DNA from: GCA-002282575 sp964493995
Lineage (GTDB): Bacteria; Pseudomonadota; Gammaproteobacteria; Thiomicrospirales; Thiomicrospiraceae
Direction of reading: 5' to 3'
DNA length: 26,278 bases
Assembly (NCBI GenBank): GCA_964493995.1
Contig: CAZBQD010000027.1
Coordinates: 1-26,278, forward strand
Positions 9,201 through 16,417 of the stretch are shown piece after piece. A program made the position numbers and the translations under genes. Position 1 is the stretch's first letter. Each line of letters begins with the position of its first letter. The notes beneath the pieces are model-generated. The model did not search any database and was not told the origin of the DNA. It saw only the letters and a program-made list of their open reading frames with translations.

Positions 9201-9682
9201 CCTACTCGCAATGTTTTCAATTCGGGGGTTTTAGCAATCGTTTGTGCAAAGCGTTTGGCTTGGTCGGTGGCGAGTGCGTTCATGGGGTAGATCACAATCG
9301 CCTTAATGCCCTTAGTAGCGGCTTCTACACAATGATTCAGCAGCGGGAACATAAAACATTCTGTTTTACCCGAACCCGTACCTGTGGCGATAATCGTGCC
9401 TTTTTTCTCGTTACTTAAGCGTTGCCATGCTTGTTCTTGGTGCTTGTAAGGAGAATTGGCAGTGGCAAAACGCTTGAAAAAGTGTTGATTGGCGGTTGGC
9501 TCTTTCAAAAATGGCAACTGAACCGAAACATAAGGACCTTTAATAAAAGACTCACCATCACCCGTTTCTGACACCAACGCCTTAAACTTACCTTCGAATG
9601 GCCAACTGGTGGTTTCGTAGCCCGTAATCACGAACTCGCGTAGGGCTTGGCTAATGTCGGCAGCCAGAATATTTGGGTACAT
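3293..9682 (-). CDS. giant YprA-type DEAD/DEAH helicase with DUF1998 (Druantia DruE-like)
   Basis: A 2129-residue SF2 helicase. Walker A GTGSGKT is at 101-107, DELH at 229-232, TSAT at 265-268, the second RecA lobe from about 627 (LIAFSDSVQDAA), motif V SATPTMEMGIDIGDL at 1040-1054, and motif VI QRMGRAGRSTG at 1071-1081. Zinc-binding CxxC pairs sit at 481/484, 541/544, 554/557, 589/592, 1369/1372, 1387/1390 and 1500/1503. A coiled coil spans about 1218-1280. The DUF1998/MZB region (about 1560-1680) has YDSVPGGTGYL and a Cys cluster ending GCYQCLFAYRN. Residues 1769-1824 (PDFLI, FLDGYEFHHDK, YLVWSLTW) look like a DUF559/Vsr-type nuclease fold. Size and layout match Druantia DruE and the wider YprA family of defence helicases. 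It is the fourth gene of the operon, after a 152-bp gap that may hold an internal promoter. Confidence 0.9.
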   Translation of the reverse strand: MYPNILAADISQALREFVITGYETTSWPFEGKFKALVSETGDGESFIKGPYVSVQLPFLKEPTANQHFFKRFATANSPYKHQEQAWQRLSNEKKGTIIATGTGSGKTECFMFPLLNHCVEAATKGIKAIVIYPMNALATDQAKRFAQTIAKTPELKTLRVGLFVGDSDGTDQKVMGPESVITCKDTMRRDPPDILLTNYKMLDFLLMRPRDQALWKYNTPETLRYLVVDELHTFDGAQGTDLALLIRRLKAHLSIPSGHLIPVGTSATLGSADAQKLGLADYASQIFDAPFDVHALIGETRLPHSQFVKPASYSMLNFDMTAHELSPPFYTTEADYLRAQARLFFGDDDDSFQLDPDNTTSRIALGEALKQHVFFHNLLLMASQTAAEWSDLLPDVKLLPPKLKASASQVLLSLLSLIAFARGGDYPNQPFVSLRLQLWVRELRRIVASVGDDSAHHPVHLHYADDLKPNEAQLHLPVVQCSECHSTAWLTAEQQGETKILTELKEIYQTFFSNDKATKVLFPVADSAQQPSGEGLVKHLCPECGHLQAASGGCGACGHETTLRVFEPNLRKSTKDEDGGNHISIERRCPVCHANNSLILFGSRAASLTSIAIHQLFASHYNHDKKLIAFSDSVQDAAHRAGFYAARTWDHNIRMGMAQTLLNGASKIGYLAFTKNWLDQLIAQQPNRWNDHQVIAELIAPNLQAHGDYAKFIADQLSDPSYLVGQIKQRLTWEAVQEFGIKSQVGRSLTRTGVAALGWDIERIQRATESLLPAVYNQLGQTLSATQAEHLLWGISLRLMRQGAIFHPVFEGYVNKGGDYYILSRKVLPYMPETGSRSPLPRFLAEKREKGFEALAPTNESGWYLRWAKFIFGADGLTKGGFFPDMIKLALQHLVDEGLLLEKTSDKNTLVWGLNPEALWITYDLATLSLTQYDHDCDDQQCQSQHEFGQWHIPQDWVEALTGLPSLEMQFTRQQQSIVYQPKAERKENYYRHFYAHGDIERVIAHEHTSLLDRPAREALEKRFKANADARKPWWENLLSATPTMEMGIDIGDLSAVVMASVPPTQASYLQRMGRAGRSTGNALVMTVANGQPHDLYFYADPKEMMMGTVQPPAIFLGAGMVLRRQLLAYCFDQWGRVNQGKHVIPGSLQVVLDAVEKADTNKFPYTLINHIKANRDELWDGFEAILPKDRRILSEESLARVRLFLMDSLDDEHEPNVEWRLLNRLKELVSERQRLDDQKTKLTREKERLAKLPQDEATKVLVDEIARELAGTSQLKYQLNRRDTLNFFTDEGMLPNYAFPEEGATLNSVIFRRVNNDYQSDVYEYVRPAQAALSELAPNSVFYASNKKVTIERIEIPKGEQLETLQMCPSCHHIQRVGEGPEYTACPKCGDLHWADANQRKAVVKLKQVYASTKLDEALIGDDADNREPLFFNKQMLINFDPEQVELAYALKTDTKPFGFEFIRQAKFTEINFGENHSEQERIFKVAGKELNRPGFKVCKSCGMVQPKRGKAKHMHRCQYKSAPEGEGIIKCLYLYREYRSEALRILMPRMAIADEQQQIQSFIAAIQLGLKRRFGGKVDHLQMALSDEPIVNSENRANYIVIYDSVPGGTGYLHELLADPNQLMETLRMARDVMAACACQHRVPEVDGCYQCLFAYRNAYGMEKTSRQTALAMLAEVLDPQLTLERVDQLSGRHKPIWEDSQLEVRFPQAVKRLNDHADFANTSIKVGSDIIRGKKGYFLEVGDQQYTMEMHARLSDQEGAYYPCEPDFLIRPLKSDSGIKPVAVFLDGYEFHHDKVHEDLLKRQGLFLSGQYLVWSLTWHDVESAFAGNETQGQNAIWQHRKTDFDKLIAGLTPRITLKHHDALAQKNALLQLVHLLAHPNSKDWQDMAQLRLLSLMSQQAADKAQQAEPITSMKQSLPNDLLTAVDAWISAPLVAETIDFSNEHNQLRLSLVMDNSFVQSFPNGQLLAWLAVELTTKKTPDSQRIWQKALQLLNWIQFVRLVYAGTVSGTSQGHYSNLRWGDHQPAQIKSSEWDAIYTLADEQVHTLLDAISKSDVSPPQVGYELEDSKGRVIAEAELAWETERVAVVISETVDDMKPIFEQHGWKTFTESSTIEELLTALRNNP

Positions 9683-9834
9683 GGGTTCTCTCTTTTCGTC
9701 GAAGAAATAGCTAGAAAATGACTAAATATTTTTTCCTTGTGGATTTTTAGCTATTTTATTTTCTTTTAATTTCATGCAATTAAACACATAGGATCATTTT
9801 AAGCCTTGCAGATATAGCTATCAGCAAAGCGGTG
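9683..9834. other. AT-rich intergenic gap inside the defence operon
   Basis: This is the only sizeable gap inside the five-gene operon. On the minus strand it holds TTGCAT and TAAAAT separated by 15 bp, a poor but possible promoter for the giant helicase, and GAGAGAA just before the helicase ATG as a ribosome binding site. It also carries one copy of a 15-bp direct repeat shared with the end of the upstream gene. No convincing ORF or terminator was seen. Confidence 0.5.
9743..9757. repeat. 15-bp direct repeat, copy A
   Basis: ATTTTTAGCTATTTT on the + strand, identical to 9841-9855. Copy B covers the last codons and stop of the AlbA_2/GHKL gene, and copy A lies 98 bp away in the intergenic gap. 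This looks like a small duplication or recombination scar at the 3' end of that gene. Confidence 0.7.
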
Positions 9835-11502
9835 TTAGCTATTTTTAGCTATTTTCCATACTTTACCATCTGCCTTAATGTCACCTGCCACTCTCATTTG
9901 CTGCAATAAATTGCGGACCTTATTTCTTTTTTGTTCGTCAGACAAAATATCGGGAAGCTTTTCCAACAAAAAGGACTCAATATCCGCCTTTTTTGCCATT
10001 TCAACCTGTTCCAAAAACTTAAGAACATACTCCTTATAAAATCCATCCTCCAGTCCTTTCACTTTGACATAAGCCCCTGTCTGCCCTGTGAGTTTAGCCA
10101 GTATGGCAGAGATATGAATGTTAGGAACACGCCCCTCAATCCATCCTTTCGACCTGAGATGCTGAACTGCCTCTTTGGTCAGCGGTTTTTGCTTTTGCAC
10201 GTCGTCAAGGAGTATGGCGTCTTCTAGGGTAATGTGGGGTTGCGATTTGAGAAGCATACTGAATCGTTCGTCGAGTAGCTTGCCGTAAATCGTCACTTCA
10301 ACCCGTTGGCTAACTGCATCGATGTGGTAGTCTGGCATTGGGAAAAGACGCTTCTGCTGCGTGATAAAGATACGCTTGATGCCACTGCCAATGGTATCCA
10401 TCATCTTGAGTTCGACCATGGCATGGGCTAACACTGGGTTACGATAACGTTCTGGCGGAGCATCGCTGGCAAGTACCTGCTTAATATCCCCTGGAATAAA
10501 ACCACCCATGTTGCTAAAAATCAGCACATCGGGACGCTCAACTAAATTGATTTTACCAGCCAAGGCATAATTTTGATGAGCAATACAATTGTGCAGTGCT
10601 TCACGTAATACCCAAGCATCGTACTTATCAATTTCGGTTGGGAAAATCGAGTCATTTGGCATGTAGCGATATTTCAGGTTGCGTACCTTATTGATGATAT
10701 GCTCAGCGTTGAGCAGATAAGGCAAACCAAAATGCTGGTAATCCACTGCTATTTTATTGTCATCTTGCAAAATCCAACTGAGCTGTAAATTGCTGTCGGG
10801 AATCAAGTTAGCAGCTTCTTGCTTACCCAGCAGAATCAGGGATGCACGCGTCAACAGCTTGTTTCTTGCTAAACGCAATTTAGCTAAAAAGGTCCAATCA
10901 TCCCACGTTTGCAATTCCTCACCCAGATGACGGTTACGCTCTGCATACAACAGTCGTGCTTTTGCCATAGCCGCTGCATCTAAATCAGATAACTGCGCTT
11001 CGGGTAATAGCACCGCGCTCCAATCTTGCTGTTGTGCCTGCTGGCGAATATGCTCGATTTCTTGTATGGATAAGCCGCCAATCGACTCTCCATGACGACC
11101 ATAATGATGATTTTTCCACGCTGTCGGCATGCCCCTAGGTGCTGCTGGAATTTGTAGCATCAGCACACGTCCATCGGGGTGTTCGACTTCGAAAATATCT
11201 AACAGAGTGATGCCATTGGTGGTATGGTCAGCAACTTCTCTCTTCAGAGATTCTCGGGCAATCGGATCAAGTCGGTACTGAGTGCCGACAACAGGTCTGG
11301 GAATAGGCTTGTCTTTAATGCCGAATATCAGCCAACCATAGGGTTTATCTTTTAGGTTAGCCTCGTTACTAATAGCAGAAAAGTATTTACCCAACTCATT
11401 GGCATCGAAATTAGTTTTCGCTTCTTTAAATTCCAACCACTCAGTTTCGACTGGAAAACGACGCAGAGATTCCAATAGTTCGAGCAATTCTGTTTTATTC
11501 AT
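9835..11502 (-). CDS. Schlafen/AlbA_2 domain protein with GHKL-type ATPase and winged-helix end (COG2865-like)
   Basis: A 555-residue protein. Residues 20-150 fit the AlbA_2/Schlafen putative nucleic-acid-binding domain: EWLEFKEAKTNF at 21-32, GWLIFGIKD at 56-64, and PTAWKNHHYGRHGES at 126-140. Residues 300-380 fit the GHKL ATPase of this family: REALHNCIAHQNY at 300-312, FSNMGGFIPGD at 329-339, and DTIGSGIKRIF at 369-379. The remainder (about 400-555) looks like one or two winged-helix modules. Such proteins are often annotated as putative transcriptional regulators or ATP-dependent helicases, and they recur in defence islands. Its ATG overlaps the methylase stop by one base (TAATG), with GGGGAGAG as ribosome binding site, so it is translationally coupled. 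Role here: probably nucleic-acid sensing or regulation within the system; this is inference. Confidence 0.88.
   Translation of the reverse strand: MNKTELLELLESLRRFPVETEWLEFKEAKTNFDANELGKYFSAISNEANLKDKPYGWLIFGIKDKPIPRPVVGTQYRLDPIARESLKREVADHTTNGITLLDIFEVEHPDGRVLMLQIPAAPRGMPTAWKNHHYGRHGESIGGLSIQEIEHIRQQAQQQDWSAVLLPEAQLSDLDAAAMAKARLLYAERNRHLGEELQTWDDWTFLAKLRLARNKLLTRASLILLGKQEAANLIPDSNLQLSWILQDDNKIAVDYQHFGLPYLLNAEHIINKVRNLKYRYMPNDSIFPTEIDKYDAWVLREALHNCIAHQNYALAGKINLVERPDVLIFSNMGGFIPGDIKQVLASDAPPERYRNPVLAHAMVELKMMDTIGSGIKRIFITQQKRLFPMPDYHIDAVSQRVEVTIYGKLLDERFSMLLKSQPHITLEDAILLDDVQKQKPLTKEAVQHLRSKGWIEGRVPNIHISAILAKLTGQTGAYVKVKGLEDGFYKEYVLKFLEQVEMAKKADIESFLLEKLPDILSDEQKRNKVRNLLQQMRVAGDIKADGKVWKIAKNS
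9841..9855. repeat. 15-bp direct repeat, copy B (inside the 3' end of the AlbA_2/GHKL gene)
   Basis: ATTTTTAGCTATTTT, identical to 9743-9757. It encodes the lysine-rich end (WKIAKNS) of the AlbA_2/GHKL protein on the minus strand. Confidence 0.7.
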
Positions 11503-14500
11503 TAATTCTCTCCCCTCTCCCTTTCACCAAACACTTCCCACGCCAGTTTATAGTCTTCTTCCCGATTGGGCAGGTACCAAGGGCTAACGTAGGTAATGAC
11601 TTTTTGCCGTGGTCCTGTGGGTAGGGTGTCGTCTTGCACGGTGCGGTGGATTTTGGTGCCAGCAGGTAGGTTTATGGCTTCCGACCAGCCCAGCGGTTTG
11701 GTTTCGGTTGTGCCATCTGGGTAGTCAATGCGTACTGGGTCGTCGTTACGCGCCACCGTGCGACTTAGCCCAACGCCAACCAAGCCTTTGGATGGGGTAA
11801 AGACAATGCGTCCGTTTTGGTCGTAGTAGGTTTCGCGTTCGTACTGTTGCATCACGGGGAACTGTACCCGATAGATGGTGAGCAGTTCTTGTAAGGTCAT
11901 GCCCAATGCCATTGCCACCAAGACATCAATTTCGAGCAGTGCCTGACGACGCTCAAAATCGGTGCGTAGGGCGCAAGCGCGTGTCCAATTGGGTGTTAGG
12001 GCTTGGAAAAATTGTTGATTCAGAATGGGATTGGAAGATGTCCACTTATCATCATTAGCAACATAATCCCAAACTTCGCGCCACAATTGAGCAAATATAG
12101 ATGTTAATGATACTAAACTCATTGAACGAACTAATAGCTCTTTTTTGTAAATGTATGGGAAAAATTCCAAACCTGATGCGTATAAATCACCTCTTCCAGT
12201 AGATTTTAAATAAAAATCTGCTGGTAAAGAAGTTAATACACAAAAAAATAATACTAAATCATCAGTTCTTTTAAATGCAGTTGTAACACAAGTATTAACT
12301 GTACTTGTATCCTTTGGCATTATTGTTGCGAGTAAGGTTCTTTCTCCAGATTGACTAAGCTGTCTTCTATGGATAACTCGATAATACTCCGTCACCTTTT
12401 TAGGTGCATCCGCCCCTGCTTCAATCCAAGGCACGGTTGGGGTGCGGCGATGATATTCGACCATATCGCAAGCAGGCACATAGTTGGTGCGGGGTAGATA
12501 ATCATCGGGTAACTCGGTGAGGTCGAGTTTGTCATAAGCTCTGTGCGTTTCACAAACCGCTTTCGGTGTTTGATGAAATGGATTACCGACATAAAAATGC
12601 GGACCCGATAGCACCCATTGGCTAGGTTCACTGGCAAACTGAGTATCACGCTTAATCGTTCCCTCTACTTGCGCGTATGTTTCGTCAAACATCACTGTCG
12701 AGAAATACTCTCCTGCCAAATCCCCCAAACGTTTGGGTTGGCTGGCAAACTTTTCCAATACCGACATCAGCTCTTGCGAATGAATAGCAGGTAGCCGCGC
12801 AGCTAAGGCAGGAGTGCCCGGTTCATCGTAAAGCTCAGCAAAGGTTGCTAATGAGGTTTGTGTTACCCAAGCAATACGGCTAGGATGACCCTGCGTTGAC
12901 CAATTGTCGTTTTCGTCTTTAATACCTGGTACTGCACCTATGCCGTGATGGTTGTAGCACTCTTCAACCGTTTTTGCGACAAACAGGTTAGCGATATGAG
13001 CAAACTTAACTTGTTCCTGATGCGGTCCAAAAACATTCAAACTAAACTTGTTACGGTTTCCGATAGGAAAGAGTTTCTTTTCATTCTGGAACTGAAAATG
13101 CGCCCTTAGCCGTGGATACAGCATGGCTCTAAAATTACCACCTTTGGGATCATCGTAAATGCCTTCTGGATGCAAAAAGCCACTAACCCCTTGGGCATTG
13201 CCCCAACGCCATGCCTGCGGTAAAAAGCACTTGTAAAGATTGGTTTGTACGCCTTTCAGTTCTGGATAGGTTTGTACGGCATTGAGGAAGTTTTGTGTGC
13301 CTTCACTGCCTTCTAGCTCGGTAAACCAGTCTTGGCGTAGTTGCGGATAGTGGTCGAAGGCGGCATCGCGTTCTTGGCGTAATTGCGTTGCCGATAGATT
13401 TTTGATGATAAAGGCAGGGTTATAATCGCCCAAAATGCCGCTTTCGTTCCATTCGACCTTCAGCCACGGTGGATTTCCGAGCATAATATCAAAACCACCC
13501 TTGTCCTTAAACACATCGGCAAAGGTCAGCTCCCAATGGAAAAACTTATAGTGATCTGCCAGTGTTTTCACTAAGCCCAAACGTGGAAATTGGGTATAGA
13601 GCTTATTGAGGTTCAGTTCCCCCTTAGCGGTGAGCACCTGCTGTAATTGCCGATGCTCATGGCTTAATTCGGACTGTATGGCATCAATTAAACTGCCCTG
13701 CGCATCGGCAGGCTCAAACACAGGCGTTTCATCAGGGCTATCGGCAGAAAAATCAAAGCCATCCTGCCCTTTGGCTTCAAATTGGTAAATTTCGCTTTGC
13801 AATACCAAATTCAGCTCCATCAACCAACTGCTACGGTCGGGAAGCTGATCGGCTTGGTCAATCGGCCAAAACCACAGCGCACACCAATAATCCATTACCA
13901 GCTTTAAGCGATGATAGGGCGTGGCAATTTGCGCATCGTGGTTAAAAATACCCTTGGCGCGAATCAAATCTTTATCGGCGGTGCTACTGCGATGCCCCTC
14001 ACCTGCTTGTCCCCAGATGCTAAAGCGGTCTTCGGTACGCGCTCGGTCGGCACGTAGGGTATCGGTATGCTGTTTCCACAAGCTATCGATGGCGGCACTC
14101 AGGCGTTTTACCAAATCAATTTCGTGTGCTTCTAAAGGCTTAGTAAATTCATTGCGCCAATCTCTAATCACTGTGAAGGCAGTTGGGTTAAGGGCTTTAG
14201 CATCCCTATCGGTGTAATTCGCCATGCCTGTGTCGGGCAAGAGGAAGTGATAGACCTCATTGGTCGCACGTACAGGTTGCAGTGAGTCGAGGCGTTTGGG
14301 TGCGTGGTTGTACCAGTATTTATCTGTGCCTTCGGTGCGCTTTTTCGGGGTGAGCTGATCTTCGACATACACCTGTCGGCGTGCGCCGACCAAGGAATTC
14401 CCATTAAACAACTGATAACCAAACCAAGGCACCTGATTCGAGCCGTTGAGCGCATTGAGCCATAGCGACACTTCTGCCAATTCTACCGCAATGGGGTTAA

Positions 14501-16415
14501 GGTCAACACCATAAACATTATGATCGGCAATGTGCATTTTTACCGTTTGCAATGCCGCCTTGTAGTCATCGTGTGGAATACGCTGATTCAGTTCCGTTTG
14601 TTTTTTGCTTAGGTAGGCTTCGGCTAACTGGTTGACGGCTTCATTCAAGAAGGCGGCAGACCCCATGGCAGGCTCACACACGGTTAGCGATAAAATCTCA
14701 TCGGCACTTAATTGCGGTAAGCGTTCTTTGAGCGTGTATTTCACCAAGGCTTTGGTCAGCACTTCGGGCGTGTAATAGCTGGCAGACTTTTCACGATCGC
14801 GCCCCGCCATGCGATAAATAAACTTGCCTTTGGGGTGTTTACGCAATACCTCGTGACCGTTTTCATCCTTGTCTTTGACCTTTTCCAATTCTGCATAGCC
14901 TTCGATGTCGGCAGCGGTGACAAAGTAACCTGTGTCTAGCTCATCGAAAGCGGCATCGGCTTTTTTCACTTCGTACAGGTCAACATGGGCAAAGAACCCC
15001 CGATAACTGAGCAGGGCTTCATACACCGCGCCCAACTGGTTAATGCCCAATTGCGCATAGCTGACTCGACCACGACGCTTGCGCCCTCGGCCACTGGTTT
15101 CGCGTGTCAGCGACATGAGCTTGATAATGGTTTGCAGGGTTTGATTGCTAAACTTCACCTTATTTAAGTAGGGTGTATGTGCAGGGTCGAACAGGTGACT
15201 GTCGAGCGGTTTGAGGCGAAAACTATGATGCACCAAATCACGTTCAGAATAGTTCAAGCCATCGCTGGGCTGATACCCCTGATGAATGAGCGTGAAGAGT
15301 TTTTGAATACTGTGATGCAAATAATGCCCCTGTCGGCTTTCTTCGCTGGTCAGTTTCACCATTTCCAAATCGCGCAAGGATTCTAGGCTATACCCCTTGC
15401 GGTAGGCTTCGGAGTCAATCGGCACATAGCCTAAATCTGGGCGAGCTTCGATATAGAATAAGAACAACAAGCGGTACATATAACGCAGACATTCGCGCGA
15501 TAATTGGTCGGCATCGAGAGCCGTTTTGCCCGTGTAGGCAATGTCTTTGCGTTGAATGAGTTGTTCGGCGGCTTCATTGCCTAGCAGTTCAATGGCTTCA
15601 CGCAGGGCGTATTTCAAATCTTCCGACACACCAAAGGCATGACGATGTGCATTTTCATCGAGATTATCGAGCAGACTCGCCCCATCGCTTGGCACTAGGC
15701 TGTCTTGATGCAGTAGAGCGGCAGTGGCTTTTAGGGTAGCGTCATCCTTGCGCCCTAGAATTTCATCTAGGTCAAAACGCAATAGGCGATTTTGTAGCCA
15801 CTTGTAGCGGTCAATCAGCAATAATTGACGGTCGCTGAGTAACAATACCCAGCGCGGTGGTTCGGATTGTTTGAACACCACATCATTAATCAAATCAAAC
15901 CACTTCTGCCCTACTAACTTGGTTAAGTGTGGACCTGTACCGACAAACTGTTCTTTACTCAACGGTAAACTGAGCGGGTCTTCCCCTTCTTTTTGGCTAT
16001 CGAACGCCGACAAGACAACAAGGCTAGGCTGTTCTGGTGTGGGATAGCTCAGTAACAGGGGCAGTTCACTGTCTTTGCCAACGAAGCGATTGTGTGGCAG
16101 TGGGTTGTAGCCGAGTGCCAGTAGCAGCTTTTGTGCAAAGTCTTGTTGTAATGCCCAGCGGTCGCTATCTTTGCGCTCTTTTTGACTGCGTTCACGCATG
16201 ACAAAGTAGGCAGGCGCAATCTGTTTGAGTTGGGCAAAAGGTGTTGTATAAGGTTGAGCGACACCAGCCTCGCGGTCGGCATCGGCTTTCGCTTGCCAGT
16301 TTGTTAGGGTGTCTTTAATGTCGCCTGTGAAGACTTCGGCGAGGTAATGGGCGGCATAAAATTCATTTTCGTTGCTGATACCCAAAAGGCTTGCGGCATT
16401 ATCTGAAACGGCCAT
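11502..16415 (-). CDS. large N6-adenine DNA methyltransferase (Eco57I/DrmMI-like)
   Basis: A 1637-residue class I methyltransferase. The visible motifs are SYYTPEVLTKALV (546-558, motif X region), VCEPAMGSAAFLNEA (579-593, SAM-binding motif I), VYGVDLNPIAVELAEVSLWL (634-653, motifs II-III) and the catalytic GNPPW (980-984, motif IV), which indicates N6-adenine methylation. The long insert between motifs III and IV and a C-terminal half with probable target-recognition regions are typical of the DISARM class 1 and BREX methylase group. The N-terminus (about 70-160) resembles the degenerate nuclease-like region of type IIG enzymes, but I see no complete catalytic triad. It starts 2 nt after the SNF2 stop. 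Likely role: marking host DNA as self. A sharply AT-rich patch at 12061-12300 (about residues 1372-1452) suggests mosaic origin of part of the C-terminal region. Confidence 0.92.
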   Translation of the reverse strand: MAVSDNAASLLGISNENEFYAAHYLAEVFTGDIKDTLTNWQAKADADREAGVAQPYTTPFAQLKQIAPAYFVMRERSQKERKDSDRWALQQDFAQKLLLALGYNPLPHNRFVGKDSELPLLLSYPTPEQPSLVVLSAFDSQKEGEDPLSLPLSKEQFVGTGPHLTKLVGQKWFDLINDVVFKQSEPPRWVLLLSDRQLLLIDRYKWLQNRLLRFDLDEILGRKDDATLKATAALLHQDSLVPSDGASLLDNLDENAHRHAFGVSEDLKYALREAIELLGNEAAEQLIQRKDIAYTGKTALDADQLSRECLRYMYRLLFLFYIEARPDLGYVPIDSEAYRKGYSLESLRDLEMVKLTSEESRQGHYLHHSIQKLFTLIHQGYQPSDGLNYSERDLVHHSFRLKPLDSHLFDPAHTPYLNKVKFSNQTLQTIIKLMSLTRETSGRGRKRRGRVSYAQLGINQLGAVYEALLSYRGFFAHVDLYEVKKADAAFDELDTGYFVTAADIEGYAELEKVKDKDENGHEVLRKHPKGKFIYRMAGRDREKSASYYTPEVLTKALVKYTLKERLPQLSADEILSLTVCEPAMGSAAFLNEAVNQLAEAYLSKKQTELNQRIPHDDYKAALQTVKMHIADHNVYGVDLNPIAVELAEVSLWLNALNGSNQVPWFGYQLFNGNSLVGARRQVYVEDQLTPKKRTEGTDKYWYNHAPKRLDSLQPVRATNEVYHFLLPDTGMANYTDRDAKALNPTAFTVIRDWRNEFTKPLEAHEIDLVKRLSAAIDSLWKQHTDTLRADRARTEDRFSIWGQAGEGHRSSTADKDLIRAKGIFNHDAQIATPYHRLKLVMDYWCALWFWPIDQADQLPDRSSWLMELNLVLQSEIYQFEAKGQDGFDFSADSPDETPVFEPADAQGSLIDAIQSELSHEHRQLQQVLTAKGELNLNKLYTQFPRLGLVKTLADHYKFFHWELTFADVFKDKGGFDIMLGNPPWLKVEWNESGILGDYNPAFIIKNLSATQLRQERDAAFDHYPQLRQDWFTELEGSEGTQNFLNAVQTYPELKGVQTNLYKCFLPQAWRWGNAQGVSGFLHPEGIYDDPKGGNFRAMLYPRLRAHFQFQNEKKLFPIGNRNKFSLNVFGPHQEQVKFAHIANLFVAKTVEECYNHHGIGAVPGIKDENDNWSTQGHPSRIAWVTQTSLATFAELYDEPGTPALAARLPAIHSQELMSVLEKFASQPKRLGDLAGEYFSTVMFDETYAQVEGTIKRDTQFASEPSQWVLSGPHFYVGNPFHQTPKAVCETHRAYDKLDLTELPDDYLPRTNYVPACDMVEYHRRTPTVPWIEAGADAPKKVTEYYRVIHRRQLSQSGERTLLATIMPKDTSTVNTCVTTAFKRTDDLVLFFCVLTSLPADFYLKSTGRGDLYASGLEFFPYIYKKELLVRSMSLVSLTSIFAQLWREVWDYVANDDKWTSSNPILNQQFFQALTPNWTRACALRTDFERRQALLEIDVLVAMALGMTLQELLTIYRVQFPVMQQYERETYYDQNGRIVFTPSKGLVGVGLSRTVARNDDPVRIDYPDGTTETKPLGWSEAINLPAGTKIHRTVQDDTLPTGPRQKVITYVSPWYLPNREEDYKLAWEVFGERERGEN
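12061..12300. other. AT-rich mosaic patch inside the methylase gene
   Basis: A hand count gives 71 G+C in 240 bases (30%), falling to 14 of 60 at 12241-12300. The line 12361-12420 has 28 of 60, and 11701-11760 has 35 of 60. The reading frame is unbroken through the patch. The encoded region (about residues 1372-1452) lies well after the catalytic motif, where target recognition is expected. Confidence 0.7.
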
Positions 16416-16417
16416 AA

